Below, in pieces: positions 9,566-20,899 of a stretch of 64,000 nt of DNA. A model generated the notes under the pieces. That model ran no database searches. It was not told the origin of the DNA and saw nothing but the letters and a program-made list of their open reading frames with translations. Position 1 is the stretch's first letter; each line of letters starts with the position of its first letter. The stretch is from contig NC_049905.1 of assembly GCF_001411555.2 (NCBI RefSeq), forward strand, positions 5,766,001-5,830,000, given 5' to 3'. The translations under genes were made by a program, and so were the position numbers. The DNA comes from Juglans regia. Taxonomy: Eukaryota > Streptophyta > Magnoliopsida > Fagales > Juglandaceae.

Positions 9566-12162
9566 AAACAGTGCAGGGTTCAGTTCTCTACAGGGGTTCA
9601 CAGAACCAAAAGTTCTGTGCACTATATTCATTCTGATCTTTGGGGCCCATCTTCCGTCCCGTCAAAAGGTGGAGCTCAGTATTTGCTTACATTCATTGAT
9701 GATTTCTCACGGAATGTTTGGGTTTACTTTCTGAAGCAGAAAAGTGATATATTTGTTAACTTCAAACAGTAGAAAGTTTTGATTGAAAATCAGACGGGCA
9801 AGAAATCAAGCGACTTCGCACTGACAATGGTATGGAGTTTTGCAGATGTGAGTTTGATGAATTCTGTAGAAATGAAGGTATTGCCAGACATCGTACAGTT
9901 AGACATACTCCACAGCAAAATTGGGTAGCTAAACGGATGAACAGGACTCTCTCGGAGAGAGCTCGCAACATGCTTTCTAATGCAGGCTTGGCTAAGGATT
10001 TCTGGGCTGAAGCAATCAACACAGCCTGCTTCTTGGTCAATCGCTCTCCAGCCACAGTGATTGGTTTGAAGACTCCGAATGAGGTATGGTCTGATACTCC
10101 TGCTGATTATTCAAATTTGAAAATTTTTTGTTGTCCTGCATATTTCCATGTTAATGATGGAAAACTTGAGCCAAGGGCAAAGAAGGGCATATTCATTGGG
10201 TATGCCAGTGGGGTGAAGGGATTCAGGTTGTGGTGTACTGATCCTAAATCACCCAAGTTTGTGATCAGTAGGGATGTCACTTTTGATGAAAAATCCATGC
10301 TTAGTCCGAGAAAGGAGATTACTGAGTCTACAGGACAAGAACAGGATGTTAGAAAGCAGGTGGAGTTTCAGGTAGAAGCACCACAAGGGCTGCCCAGTGG
10401 CGCCCAAGATCATGCTATTGCAGATGAGCATGATTCTGATTCGAGTAGCGGCGCACAAGGTGAGCAAGACTACAATATAGCGACTGGTAGACAGAGGAGG
10501 CAGATTAGACCACCTCAGAGATATGCTCATGCAGATATGGTGATGTATGCTCTTACCACGGCAGAGAATATTGTTGGTCAGGAGCCTTCCAGTTATTAAG
10601 AAGCTGTCAAGAGCGCAGAATCTGCACAGTGGTGCGCAGCTATGACTGAAAAGATTGAGTCTCTTCACAAAAACCAAACATGGGATTTGGTTCTGTTGCC
10701 AAAGAAGGTGAAGACTGTTGGCTGCAAATGGGTCTTCAAAAGAAAAGAGGGAATCCAGGGTGATACAGATGCAAGATACAAGGCACGTTTAGTTGCTAAG
10801 GGCTTCAGTCAGAGAGAAGGCATCGACTTCAATGAAGTCTGCTCTCCAGTGGTGAAACACAGTTCGATCAGATTGCTACTTGCTATAATAGCATTGTATG
10901 ACTTAGAGCTGCAGCAACTTGATGTTAAAACAGCGTTCCTACATGGTGAGCTTGAAGAGACCATTTATATGCATCAGCCAGAGGGATTTATTGTTGAAAG
11001 TAAAGAAGACTATGTGTGCAGATTGAAGAAATCATTATATGGTTTGAAGCAGTCGCCAAGGCAATAGTATAAGTGGTTTGATTCCTTTATGATTGATCAT
11101 GGTTATTTGAGAAGTAACTATGATAGTTGTGTTTATCATAAGGAATTATCTGATAAGTCTTTCATTTATTTGCTATTATATGTTGATGATATGCTTATTG
11201 CTGCTAGAAGCATATCTGACATTGGTTTGTTAAAGACCCAACTCAGAAATGAGTTTGAAATGAAAAACTTAGGTGCTGCGAAGAAGATTTTGGGAGTGGA
11301 AATCTTCAGTGATATGAAAGCTGGAAAGTTGTACTTGTCCTAGGGAAAGTACATTGAGAAAGTGCTTCAGAGATTTGGAATGTTTGATTCCAAACCAGTA
11401 AGTACACCACTTGCTACGCACTTTAAGCTTTCTGCTTCCCTATCTCCTCAGACAGATGAAGAGGAACAGTTCATGGCTAGTATTCCTTATTCAAGTGCAG
11501 TTGGCAGCATCATGTATGCAATGGTTTGCACCCGTCCAGACATTTCACAGGCCATGAGCGTAGTTAGCACGTATATGGCTAATATGGGTAAGACTCATTG
11601 GCAGGCTGTGAAATAGATAATCAGGTATTTGAGGGGAACCTTGAACTTTGGCTTAATATTTGATATAGATGTCGATCTCAGTTCCAAAGTTACTGGTTTT
11701 GTTGATTCAGATTATGCTGGAGACTTAGATAAAAGGAGATCATTGACAGGTTATGTTTTCACTTTGTGTGGGTCTGCTATTAGTTGGAAAGCAACACTGC
11801 AATCCACTGTTGCTTTATCAACTACAGAAGCAGAGTACATGGCAGCAGCAGAGGCTGTTAAGGAGGCCATTTGGTTGAAAGGCTTGATCAATGATTTGGG
11901 TTTACAGCAAGATGGGATCTCAGTATTCTGTGACAGTTAGAGTGCAATACATTTGACCAAAAATCAAATGTATCATGAGAGAACGAAGCACATTGATGTC
12001 AGGTATCATTTTCTCAGAGAGATTGTTACAGAGGGTGTTATACAGATTCTGAAGATTGCTACTACAGAGAATCCAGCAGATATGATGACTAAGCCAGTTG
12101 CAGTATACAAGTTCAAACTTTGTTTGGACTTGATTGGTGTTCGCATTTTGTTATTCTCGTAA
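9566..12162 (+). pseudogene. Retrotransposon integrase, reverse transcriptase and RNase H region, broken
   Basis: Integrase shows HSDLWGP, then TDNG after a one-base frameshift at about 9795-9815. Where the third catalytic residue (Glu) is expected, Lys stands in NWVAKRMNRT. Reverse transcriptase starts near 10700 (CKWVFKRK) and keeps LLYVDDML (about 11180). RNase H keeps DSDYAGD, STTEAEYMA and the HIDVRYHF end. Premature stops are TAG 9770, TAA 10597, TAG 11065, TAG 11341, TAG 11614 and TAG 11938; the natural end is TAA 12160-12162. Most stops replace conserved Trp or Gln codons and fit C-to-T changes on one strand or the other. Confidence 0.9.
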
Positions 12163-12228
12163 GGGATTTGGTGGTGGGGATTGGTTTTGTGGTCGGATGT
12201 TTTTTGTGTTGAAATTGGCAGAGTTCAA

Positions 12229-12243
12229 GCCAAGGTGGAGATT
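12229..12243 (+). other. Polypurine tract
   Basis: The purine-rich AAGGTGGAGATT lies directly against the TG of the 3' LTR, where plus-strand DNA synthesis is primed in copia elements. Confidence 0.8.
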
Positions 12244-12978
12244 TGTTAAGAGGTGGCTTGAATTCAGATGGAACAGTGCATGTGTTGTAGGTTCGCTCGA
12301 GTGGAGGTTCACTTGGCTCAAGCGAAATCAGACAAAGAGCCTCGCTCAAGCTCGAGATTCAGCTCGAGCAATATGAAGACAGAGAGCTTCGCTCGACATT
12401 CGCTCGACATCCAGCTCGAGCGAATTCAGACAGAGAGCTTCGCTCGATATCCGCTCGACACCCAGCTCGAGCGAGTTCAGGCAGAGAGCTTCGCTCGACC
12501 CTCGCTCGACATGCAGCTCGAGCGGTATCCAAGTCAGAGAGTTTCGCTCGACATCTCTCAACTGTTGGCTTGAGCGAAGTGTACAAAATCTACGTTCGCT
12601 CGACACTCGCTCGAGTGTTCGCTCGAGCCAATGTTCACAAAAGTGAATTCTCACTGTTCCTATAAATACCAAACGGCGCCCACTTCTTCAATAGACTTCA
12701 GAAATCACTTTTTGTCTAGTTTTTTAGTGTTTTCTTGAGAGAGAAGTTTAGAGTGAGTTTGAGAGATAACTTCCTTGTGAAGTTTTGTTTTATTCATCTG
12801 TACTCCCTCTTTGTTGATAGTGAAATCTCCGATACCGACCCCACCAGTGGACGTAAGCTCATTTTGAGTCGAACCACTTAATTCTTGGTATTCTTTCTGT
12901 GTGATTGTCATAAATTTCTTTTGTTTATCTCCGCTACTATACTTCGAGTTAGTCTTAGATATACAGTTATTCCCAACA
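12244..12978 (+). repeat. 3' LTR (735 bp)
   Basis: It matches the 5' LTR end to end. The 5-bp length difference is a gap in the minisatellite (CTCAAGCTCGAG against CTCAAGCATCGCTCGAG). The array occupies about 12290-12635 and TATAAATA is at 12661-12668. Confidence 0.93.
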
Positions 12979-12983
12979 TATTT
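12979..12983. repeat. Target-site duplication TATTT, right
   Basis: This is an exact copy of 7445-7449. Confidence 0.9.
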
Positions 12984-13743
12984 CATACATTTAAACACAT
13001 TTTAATAGGAGCCCAGATATTCTTTGGTCAACACGACGAAACTAAATATTTCTTCAGATCATATGGGTTTACCAGTTTTTGTAGGGCCCTGTAATAGAAA
13101 GTGAACTCTAGAAAGATTGGACTGCATTTTATAGCTAGATTGGATGGATTTAGAGATGAGATAAAATATTTCAAAATCTATGTTCAATAGAAGATTAATT
13201 CAGCTGTGATGGATGTTGGTCAATGAAGTATTAGGTTGTACTAGGTTACTATCCTATTACTACTCAAATATATTTTATTTTTTTTTTATTATTATTTTCT
13301 TTTAAGTATTTTGTTAACATTCTTAATTACTAAGAAAAAATTTAAAAAAAGATATAATTTTACTAATACTTACTGAAAAAAATTAAAAAAAAATTAAATA
13401 CAAAAAAGAGTAGTAAATGAATAGTAATAGGATAATAAGCCTATCATTATTTGTTGAGTATACACTTGTACGAGTGAAAATTACTTCGTAATATCATCTC
13501 TAATTAATTATCAAATTTTTGGTTTAATTCTCCAATTTAAACTTAATCTATAATCTTAGTTGTTAAGATTAAAAAAAAACTATTTTTCATCTTCTTAACT
13601 ATCATTTTTTAATACAATATCAAAATACATCTTATTCGTATATTCGATCCATCAATTTGTACAAATTCGTTAATTTGACTATTTCAGCAATTAGTTTTTG
13701 AGAGCTGACTATTGACCAAACTCCATCCGTTATATATATAGAT

Positions 13744-13775
<32 letters not shown>

Positions 13776-13890
13776 AAGGTTACATCGAGGTCAATTAATT
13801 ATGAGTATTATCCATTTAATTGGACGGATTATATTGACCAAATATCGATAACAACAATTCCTTATTCAAAGTTTCATACGGCCCATTAGA
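12984..13890. other. AT-rich intergenic DNA and promoter region of the next gene
   Basis: No gene is seen. It holds A/T runs and a dinucleotide (AT)n tract at about 13731-13773. The distal promoter of the small gene at 14038 should lie here. Confidence 0.65.
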
Positions 13891-13898
13891 ATCCCTTC

Positions 13899-13907
13899 TA
13901 TATAAAG
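13899..13907 (+). promoter_or_regulatory. TATA box of the small-protein gene
   Basis: TATATAAAG stands about 131 bp before the ATG at 14038. It is followed by a long CT-rich leader ending in (TC)n and CACACA, a common plant 5' leader form. Confidence 0.75.
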
Positions 13908-14037
13908 CCTCTCTCACTTTGCTCTCTTTCCACATCTCTCAGATAAACATAGTTAACATCTCTTTCTCTCCCTCCCTCTCTCTCTCTCTCTCTCTCTGAC
14001 ACACACACTGACACACACACATCAATATAAGTAATAT

Positions 14038-14454
14038 ATGGAGATCGTTAATCCTTCTGCATATTATGAAAACTTGAAGAGGTATTGGAGAAGGAGAAGA
14101 TACCAAAGGTTAAATGGTGAAAATTATAGCAATAAAAGGAAGCTGAAGATTACAAGGCTTGGGGGTTCTGGTCACCGGCGGCAATGGAGGATAAGATCCA
14201 CCCCAAAGCTGAGGTTGAGCTTTATTGTTTCACCCATTAAGCTTTTGGCGAAATTCCACGATTCCTATGTTAACATGATGCTTCGTTTGGCTGGCAATGT
14301 TGGCAAGTCAAACAGTGTTGATTTGTTTGGAGGAAAGAGGGTTCCCAAAGGCCGACAGATTTCCATGGTCTCTGGGGGTGAGGAAGTTGACGGCAGGTTG
14401 GTGATGGAAATCTATAAAAGGATAGCGTCTACTCGAGAAATTGCTGCCTTTTAA
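14038..14454 (+). CDS. Small basic plant-specific protein, function unknown
   Basis: This is an intronless 138-residue frame with a good TATA box and CT-rich leader. The N-terminus is strongly basic (YWRRRRYQRL, then KRKLKITRLGG). The middle, KLLAKFHDSYVNMMLRLAGN, and the end, SGGEEVDGRLVMEIYKRI followed by an ASTREIAAF-like tail, resemble a family of short uncharacterised angiosperm proteins that I recognise only by these conserved blocks. No signal peptide is apparent and no catalytic motif is visible. Length agrees with the family. Small secreted or nuclear roles cannot be told apart here. Confidence 0.85.
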   Translation: MEIVNPSAYYENLKRYWRRRRYQRLNGENYSNKRKLKITRLGGSGHRRQWRIRSTPKLRLSFIVSPIKLLAKFHDSYVNMMLRLAGNVGKSNSVDLFGGKRVPKGRQISMVSGGEEVDGRLVMEIYKRIASTREIAAF

Positions 14455-15190
14455 TGCAACCTAGGACGTTCATTTATTTTTTGTCTTGTTTTTTGGATTT
14501 CTTTGAAAGTTATGTTGAAGCTGTTCCTCTTGCAATCCTCCTGGAATTAGCGGGAAATTTGTGAAAAAACTCAACCGTGTACTCGAAGTTTACAATTGTA
14601 TATGTTTCTTTAGATTTTATGGCATGCTTTCAAGTGAAGTACTGATTCAGGTTATGATCTGCCATGCATGCGTGCATGATTTTCTTCATTTTTACATGAT
14701 ACGTACGTTCCTCTTTAAGATGAAACTGGAGAGAAAGAAAGAACGCATGTATATATATAGGTTCATTTTCTTGGTTCCTTTTATCATTAATTAAGTACCA
14801 AAGCATTCAAATCTAGTTATCAAATTAAGAAGGAAGCAGATGTGAGTGCACTGAAAATTTAGATGGTGATCAAATATAATATATCTAACGAACGTATATA
14901 CTCTGATCTCCTTGTGTCAAAGATCACAGCTCTTTGCATATATATATATATCATGCCTAGGTTAAGGTTTCTCCTCCATCTCTCATGAGTACGTACGCCT
15001 CCATATCTAACCACGCATGATCCTTCACTGGCCCAAGCTAGGCCAGTAGTACTCCTCCCCACCAAGATCGACCTCGATCGATATTACTCATTTCTCCGGC
15101 TAGCTAGAAAATGTGTCAACTAAGCTTGCTAGCTTGAGAAGTCAGACCTCATTATTCTCATCATCACTTACCTTCAGAGAAAAGCCGGCC
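14455..15190. other. Downstream and intergenic DNA after the small-protein gene
   Basis: The first ~300 bp are the probable 3' untranslated region. The rest shows only unsupported short frames and scattered CGTACG and ATATAT runs. No gene seen. Confidence 0.6.
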
Positions 15191-15191
15191 C

Positions 15192-15345
15192 AATAAATTC
15201 AATAAAAGTAAATTCATAAATTGACGTGATTTGATGTAGTACATTAAATTATAAAATTATTTTTATTATAAAATATATCTAACATATTATATGAAGTCAT
15301 GTTAATTTATAAATATATTTTATTATAATATGTTCACTGTAACAC
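15192..15345. repeat. MITE family A copy 2
   Basis: AAATTCATAAATTGACGTGA on the left and its inverse (CATGTTAATTTATAAATAT) on the right flank a TTTTTATTATAAAATATATC centre. Confidence 0.7.
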
Positions 15346-15789
15346 TTCTCTATTCCCAAAAGGTTTACAACCAAACTGATCATGGACCATCAAATTCTTC
15401 TTGCTCGTACTTGGTACGAGAGATGACCCAACTTGTGCTCACCCAAATGGGGTCTGACTTGCCAATATTGCAGAGACCATATATTCTTTTCTTCATAGAA
15501 TTATATAGCATCGCACCAAGTGGAATTAATCTAAGATTATATAAATCTATATGTATAGGACATGAATTTCATTAATTATTAATGAGAGAGTTGGAAATTC
15601 AATAGACTTGCAGAGTTGGCAAATCATTTATTCTTTTCTTCTCAAAGCCATGGCGTACAACGTACTGCAAAAGCAAAAATCAAATAAAGACATGATATTA
15701 CAATCTGATATGCCTTTTGCTATAATCTACATCATTCGTTATCTCAAATTGATGGTAATAGTTGAATATAATTATCTAATTTATATTAT

Positions 15790-15955
15790 AAAGAGTAATG
15801 TTATATGCAGTCATGAGGTGTGCAAGCGTCACACGCTCTTTTTTAAAAAGAATGGAATCCATTATGAAAAAGTTAATTTTTTTTTTATGTAAGTTTTATA
15901 TTTACTCACTTTTTTAAAGTAGTGCACGACAATTGATAATATCATTTCTCTATTC
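15790..15955. repeat. MITE family B copy
   Basis: It begins GAGTAATGTTATATGCAGTC and ends ATAATATCATTTCTC. The centre reads AATGGAATCCATTATGAAAA. The two arms carry GCAAGCGTCACACGC-type and GTGCACGAC-type segments in inverted order. Confidence 0.65.
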
Positions 15956-16221
15956 TAGAACTCTCTTCACATGTAGTCTAGACTATCATTGATAAGTAGG
16001 CTTAACACATTGAATACTTAAATTACATAAAGTAAAATATAAAGTCAAACTCAAGATCTTTATTTTGACACTATGGTGATTTAACCTAATATCAAGATTA
16101 CCAAACTCCTTTACACCAAATGCCATAAAACCTAATCTTCAAATAAGAGAATCAGGTTTAACTCCTCCCACTTCCTAAAAAACATAAAACCCTAATATTA
16201 TGATTCTAAGTTTGAAACCAC
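15956..16221. other. Non-genic DNA
   Basis: AT-rich, with no gene or clear repeat identified. Confidence 0.5.
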
Positions 16222-16440
16222 AAAGAGTTGGCCCAAGTGGTGAAAGCATTGGTCTTGAAGTATTACTCACTTCAAGATTTAAGGTTCAACACCTCATGAG
16301 TATAAACAATCTTTTAAGACCATACTCCTAGTGAAAAGTCAATAATTTAATCAATTTTGTGTAAAGAAACTTTCAAAAATGCGGTGATATGATCAAGGTT
16401 TACTCTGTAAGGTAAGTCTGAAAGACTACAAAAAAAAATC
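16222..16440 (+). mobile_element. Candidate tRNA-derived SINE
   Basis: A pol III A box (GTTGGCCCAAGTGG, 16229-16240) is followed 43 bp later by a B box (GGTTCAACACC, 16283-16293), the spacing and form of a tRNA-related promoter. The tail ends in A9 near 16430. A tRNA cloverleaf does not form, so a SINE is more likely than a tRNA gene. The 5' and 3' limits are estimates. Confidence 0.65.
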
Positions 16441-16804
16441 TAGTTTGATTTCTAATTCTAGGACTAGGTACGTAGCAGGTCCCTCTGACCTAGCCCACCC
16501 ATGACCCACCCAAACTACTCGGCCCATTGGATAATAGGAGAACAACCTGCCCAGTACCACGAATTAAACAAATAAGCTAATTTATTAAAAATTTTCAAGA
16601 AAAAAAAATTCCTATATTTGATGGGGCCTGCTAGAGTCATCGAGCATCGACAAGGTAAATTTTCTTTTTATTTATTTATTTATTTATATATATGTTTTAA
16701 ATCTCTTAAACAAATGAAACAAATGTATATAAAAAAAAATTGTAAATCCTGTATGGCTAAAAGAGATTGTAAAGTTTTTTTTTTCTAAAAAAAAAAAAAA
16801 AATA
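16441..16804. other. Non-genic AT-rich DNA
   Basis: It contains TTTA repeats (about 16669-16686) and an A-run at 16787-16803. No gene seen. Confidence 0.55.
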
Positions 16805-16950
16805 AACCGGGTTTTAGTCGATCTCAATTCCTCTCATTATTATTCACTACTATTTAGCAACTTTAACTCATAAATCTCACTACTATTCATAATTCATCTT
16901 ACTATTATTTACAACCCATCTCAACTCATCTTCGAATTCAAACGACACCT
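16805..16950. repeat. Tourist/PIF-like MITE
   Basis: The right end read on the minus strand is AAGGTGTCGTTTGAATTCG followed by AGATGAGTTGAGATG, the usual terminus of this element class. The interior repeats ACTATTCATA and ATTATTCACTA. TAA follows the end, fitting a 3-bp TTA/TAA duplication. Confidence 0.65.
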
Positions 16951-17536
16951 TAAACCCACAACTAGAATACTGTATCGTACCCGTATCCGAGTATAACTGA
17001 GGTAGATAAATCCGGTTAAAACTCGGTTTGATAACTACCCGGGTGAACTCAGTTACCTGAGTTTCGGGCCGGACGGAAAAGAATTCGGCCTGCATGAACA
17101 GTACGACTTTGAGCAAAGAGATGGTATAATGGAGAACATGCCCGTGTAGAAACCAAGTTACGTACGGAGCATCTTGGTACATGCGCAGATATACATGAAC
17201 GTGCATTTAACTCAGTTGATTATTCATTGAATCTAACGAGGAATGAGAAGAGGGAAAAGGGGAGATAACTACAGATTATCATTTGAAATAAAGATCATGA
17301 CTTGTGTTAACATTGGCAATTGACGTACATAGCCATAGGTGGCTGGTATTTCTTTTCGCGTGGGTTTCTCCATTAATGTCAACCAGCCTTGATCACTACG
17401 CTAATATAAACGACAAATGTAAGGCAATAAGAATGAGAAATTTACACTCTTTCCTCAAATTACAACTACCCTTTTAGTTCAAAGGAAGAACTATGACATT
17501 ATTTGTTGAGATGTTTCGTCGCTAAGATTTTCGTTT
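16951..17536. other. Non-genic DNA
   Basis: A minus-strand frame of 107 codons at 16883-17206 overlaps the MITE end and shows no family likeness. I do not accept it as a gene. Confidence 0.5.
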
Positions 17537-17678
17537 TATAAAGAGAATTGCTTAAATCTACAAATTAACATGACTTTATATGATACGTTATATCTATTTT
17601 AGAATAAAAATAAATATACAATCTAACGTTCCGTATCAAACCATGTTAGTACATGACTTTACTTTTATAGAATCTCTC
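17537..17678. repeat. MITE family A copy 3
   Basis: AAATTAACATGACTTTATA and the inverse CATGTTAGTACATGACTTTA flank the TCTATTTTAGAATAAAAATA centre. Confidence 0.65.
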
Positions 17679-19084
17679 TGTATTTAAAAATATTTATCTT
17701 CTTTAAAACCATCTAATTCTGCATTATCGACATGTCCAATATATCAGGATAGAAGCAAAGATCCCTTAGTAAACCAAAGATTCTCTTCTTGCTCAATGTT
17801 AGGATATAATATGGATGATTTTCCCGCACATCTACAGCCATCCCACGGTCTCAAACAACAGCAAATAAAAGAGGATCAGTTGATTGATCAACAATATGCT
17901 AAGTTTTTTTTTTTTTATTTGCATCAACAATATGCTAAGTTGCTAACCAAGAATGAATGGTGGAATTGTAATGGGTTTAATAGTCTTGAATGATGGTGTG
18001 CTAAGAGATTGGCCTATGTGTCTTGTTTAGTTGGGCTGGCCTTTTATTTGTCATAGGCCCATCAATTCAGTCCAGCTCTTGGAATCAGTTAAGCCCATTA
18101 AAGTGTATAAACTATAAATAGAACCGAAACCTTCAAGAAATGGATTCTGAAGATTTTTAGAACAGAAATTATACATATATATCATGATATGAGAAAACGA
18201 GAACCGAACTAATGCACACTTAAAAATCCGGGTTTTGTAATCGGAATTAAATGCTCATGATAATTTGATAATTTCACTTTTATTTTTTTCTAGGATGCAT
18301 AGAAGAGAATTAAAATCTAGGGAAAGTAGCTAAGCTATAAGTACTTGTAACGCAACTCATTTTATAGAAAAATGTTAAATATACTTTAAAAAAATATATT
18401 GTTTCTCTACATGTCACTTAATATTATGTTGAAAATTACGAATTTTAAAATTTTAATTTTAAAAAAATTAACAAAATAAATTTTATAAATAAAATTGTAA
18501 GTAACACTAGTTTATCACATAGGTAGCATTACGTACGGCCTTAGATTTGGGGGTTCAGAATCTTTATATAACAGATTGAAAAATACAAAAGAAAACAAAA
18601 CACAGCCATAAGCGGCTGAAGCTGTGGGCGGTAGGTAGATTTGCATGGAAAGGAGATTGATTATATATGGTTTTGTTCTGAACAAGATTCCCTTCAATTC
18701 ATGCATGAACTTGAAGAACTCTGGGGAGAGAGAGAGAGAGATAGAATATATTTATTATTATTATTTATATAAATATCGCAAAAAAAATTAAATTAATAAT
18801 AAATATTTTAAAACTTATTTTATTGAGTATTTCTTTTGAAATGGAGGCTCTCATCTTGCATGCCCCAACTTTGAGGCTATATTTTTTATTTTTTATTTTA
18901 TTTTCAAGAGCACGTCCTCTTCTTTTGCGAATTCAAATATATGATGCGTGATGGGAGAGAGTCCTGTGTATACATTTTTATTTTTATTTTTATTTTTATT
19001 TTTTATAATGGATCCCACTGAACAACGTGGTTGATCTAATTTCTAAATGGGAGAATAAACTATTAAGCTCAAAAATTGGGGCCA
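17679..19084. other. Non-genic AT-rich DNA
   Basis: A 20-bp segment CATCAACAATATGCTAAGTT is nearly repeated at 17886 and 17922 around a T-run. A (GA)n tract lies near 18727-18741 and TTTTTA repeats near 18976-19002. No gene seen. Confidence 0.55.
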
Positions 19085-19240
19085 ATTTAAAAAATAAAAA
19101 TTCTATATACAATTATTTTTACGTATTGTAGATTGATTTTTTCACTTATTTTTAATATAAAATAATTATTTTGACTAATCATATTAGTGAAGTGTACAAA
19201 AAAAATACGTAAAAATGACTGTATGCAGTAAAACTTATTT
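19085..19240. repeat. MITE family B copy, degenerate
   Basis: ATACAATTATTTTTACGTAT on the left is the inverse of ATACGTAAAAATGACTGTAT on the right. Sequence between is AT-rich. Confidence 0.6.
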
Positions 19241-20868
19241 AAATAACTCGTTTTGAAAGCAAATATATTTTGAAATAGCAATATAAAAATAAATAAATAA
19301 ATGAACCATCAGGACTTAAGAGGGAGGGAGGGATGAATAAAATATATTTTGTATAATTAAGACCACAAACTACGTACGAGTTTCTCTAGCTATTTTACAT
19401 AATTCAACATTATATGCCAAACAATGATAATGAATACTACAAAAGTCAAGGCTCTATATGATGTCTCCCAATCTAAAAGTTAAAAGTAATTAGAGTTTTA
19501 TCTCTAGCTAGGAGGCAAATGATTGAAAACAAGTATTTATATATTTATATATATATCCTAAATGTAAGGAAAAATCTACAAAGTGATCTTGAATAAATAG
19601 TAATAATAATAACATGATCGATCTTTAGATCAAGCATAGGAAGGTAATGAATGATTCAGTCCGATATTGGCGGAAAAATAATTATTACAACTTATAGTTA
19701 TTTTAAATGACTATATATATAGCTTATTGTAATATCGATCAATTCATTTAACTTAAAAATATAATTTGAAATTTTACTTCAATCGTTACAATTTGTTCAA
19801 AAGTCAATTGATTACCATAATTACAAGACTTAAGTCTCAAATGACCATTAGATTGAATTTACATCGATCTAAAATAATAAAATATAGGTTGTACGTGCCA
19901 ACTATAATGGAATGAGTACTTAACGGTATTATATATTAGAGATTGTAATACCTCGTATTGAGACACGACCAAAGTGATTCGTGAAGGAGATCATGTTGCA
20001 TTACTACAAAAGATTAAAAAAAATAAAAATAAATTAGAGTTAGCATTGAATATAAAGAACTATATTTGTAAAAATAATTAGTTTATAAACCCATGAATGA
20101 TATAACCCTTTTATTGAGTCATTCATTATATATATATATATATATATATATATTATGAATTATTAAATACTACCTCCCCAAAGTCACAAATAATTTCTTG
20201 TTAGCTAGAAAAGCCAAGAAACGTATGTATTGGGAATGATTTACAATCAATTTAATGAAAAAAGTAAATTAAGAATGTTTTTATGATTAGGTTTTGTTGA
20301 TAAGATAATGAAAATGTTAGGGATATTAAAGGACCCACCTTGCTATTTAATTCATTGCTTGTTGTATATAATATACAGATCTTCAGCCCTTTTTAAAGGA
20401 GGACCTCTAAACTTCTTATGACAATTAATTTAAGACCATTTTCAACATTAATTATATTTATTTTAAGATTTGAAGTAGAAAAATGTTAAATACATAAAAA
20501 ATTTATATTCTAAGATATTTATATTCAAAATATAATATTTTTATCATCGTCAATTATCTTTTATTATTTTGATCGATTAATTCATCGATAAAAATAAATA
20601 AAAATATGGTATGTAAAGTTTTTGTAAAATAAATGATATTATTTATCTTTAATTTTATAGAATCACATTTGTGATTAAAAATAATAAGATTTAGAAGGAG
20701 AATTAACATAATTAGTAATATGTTGTAAATTAGAGACGTGTCCCAAAGTCAATCTAGAAACAACCTTTTAACGAATTGAGAGAGGGTCTTTTAAATCCTC
20801 ATCGTATCACTGTCCGAAAAGAAATAAGAAGAAAGTGAGAGAAAATAGGGAGCTGGCAGTAAAAAGTG

Positions 20869-20870
<2 letters not shown>
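19241..20870. other. AT-rich intergenic DNA and distal VAL promoter
   Basis: No gene is seen. It carries a (TA)n tract at about 20127-20154. The proximal end is the likely promoter of the VAL-type gene. Confidence 0.6.

Positions 20871-20873
<3 letters not shown>

Positions 20874-20899
<26 letters not shown>
20874..20899 (+). repeat. (GA)n tract in the VAL leader or promoter
   Basis: An uninterrupted GAGAGA run lies about 590 bp before the VAL start codon. In plants such tracts bind GAGA/BPC factors; whether this one is transcribed leader or promoter cannot be told. Confidence 0.7.

Larger units (their letters stand above)
7450..12978 (+). mobile_element. Ty1-copia LTR retrotransposon, structurally complete but coding-dead
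   Basis: All structural parts are present in order: TSD, 5' LTR (7450-8189), tRNA-iMet-type primer site, gag-pol, polypurine tract, 3' LTR (12244-12978), TSD. Domain order is gag, protease, integrase, reverse transcriptase, RNase H, which defines copia rather than gypsy. The LTRs start TGTTAA and end CCCAACA, and differ by roughly 20 substitutions (mostly transitions) and one 5-bp gap, about 97 percent identity by eye, so insertion was fairly recent. The coding part carries eight premature stops, one frameshift and lost catalytic positions, so it cannot move by itself. The gag and pol wording suggests the Tnt1/Tork side of the superfamily; this is inference. Confidence 0.95.

Noticed and set aside
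16222..16300. Possible tRNA gene
   Set aside because: A and B boxes are present, but acceptor and anticodon stems cannot be paired, so a SINE is preferred.
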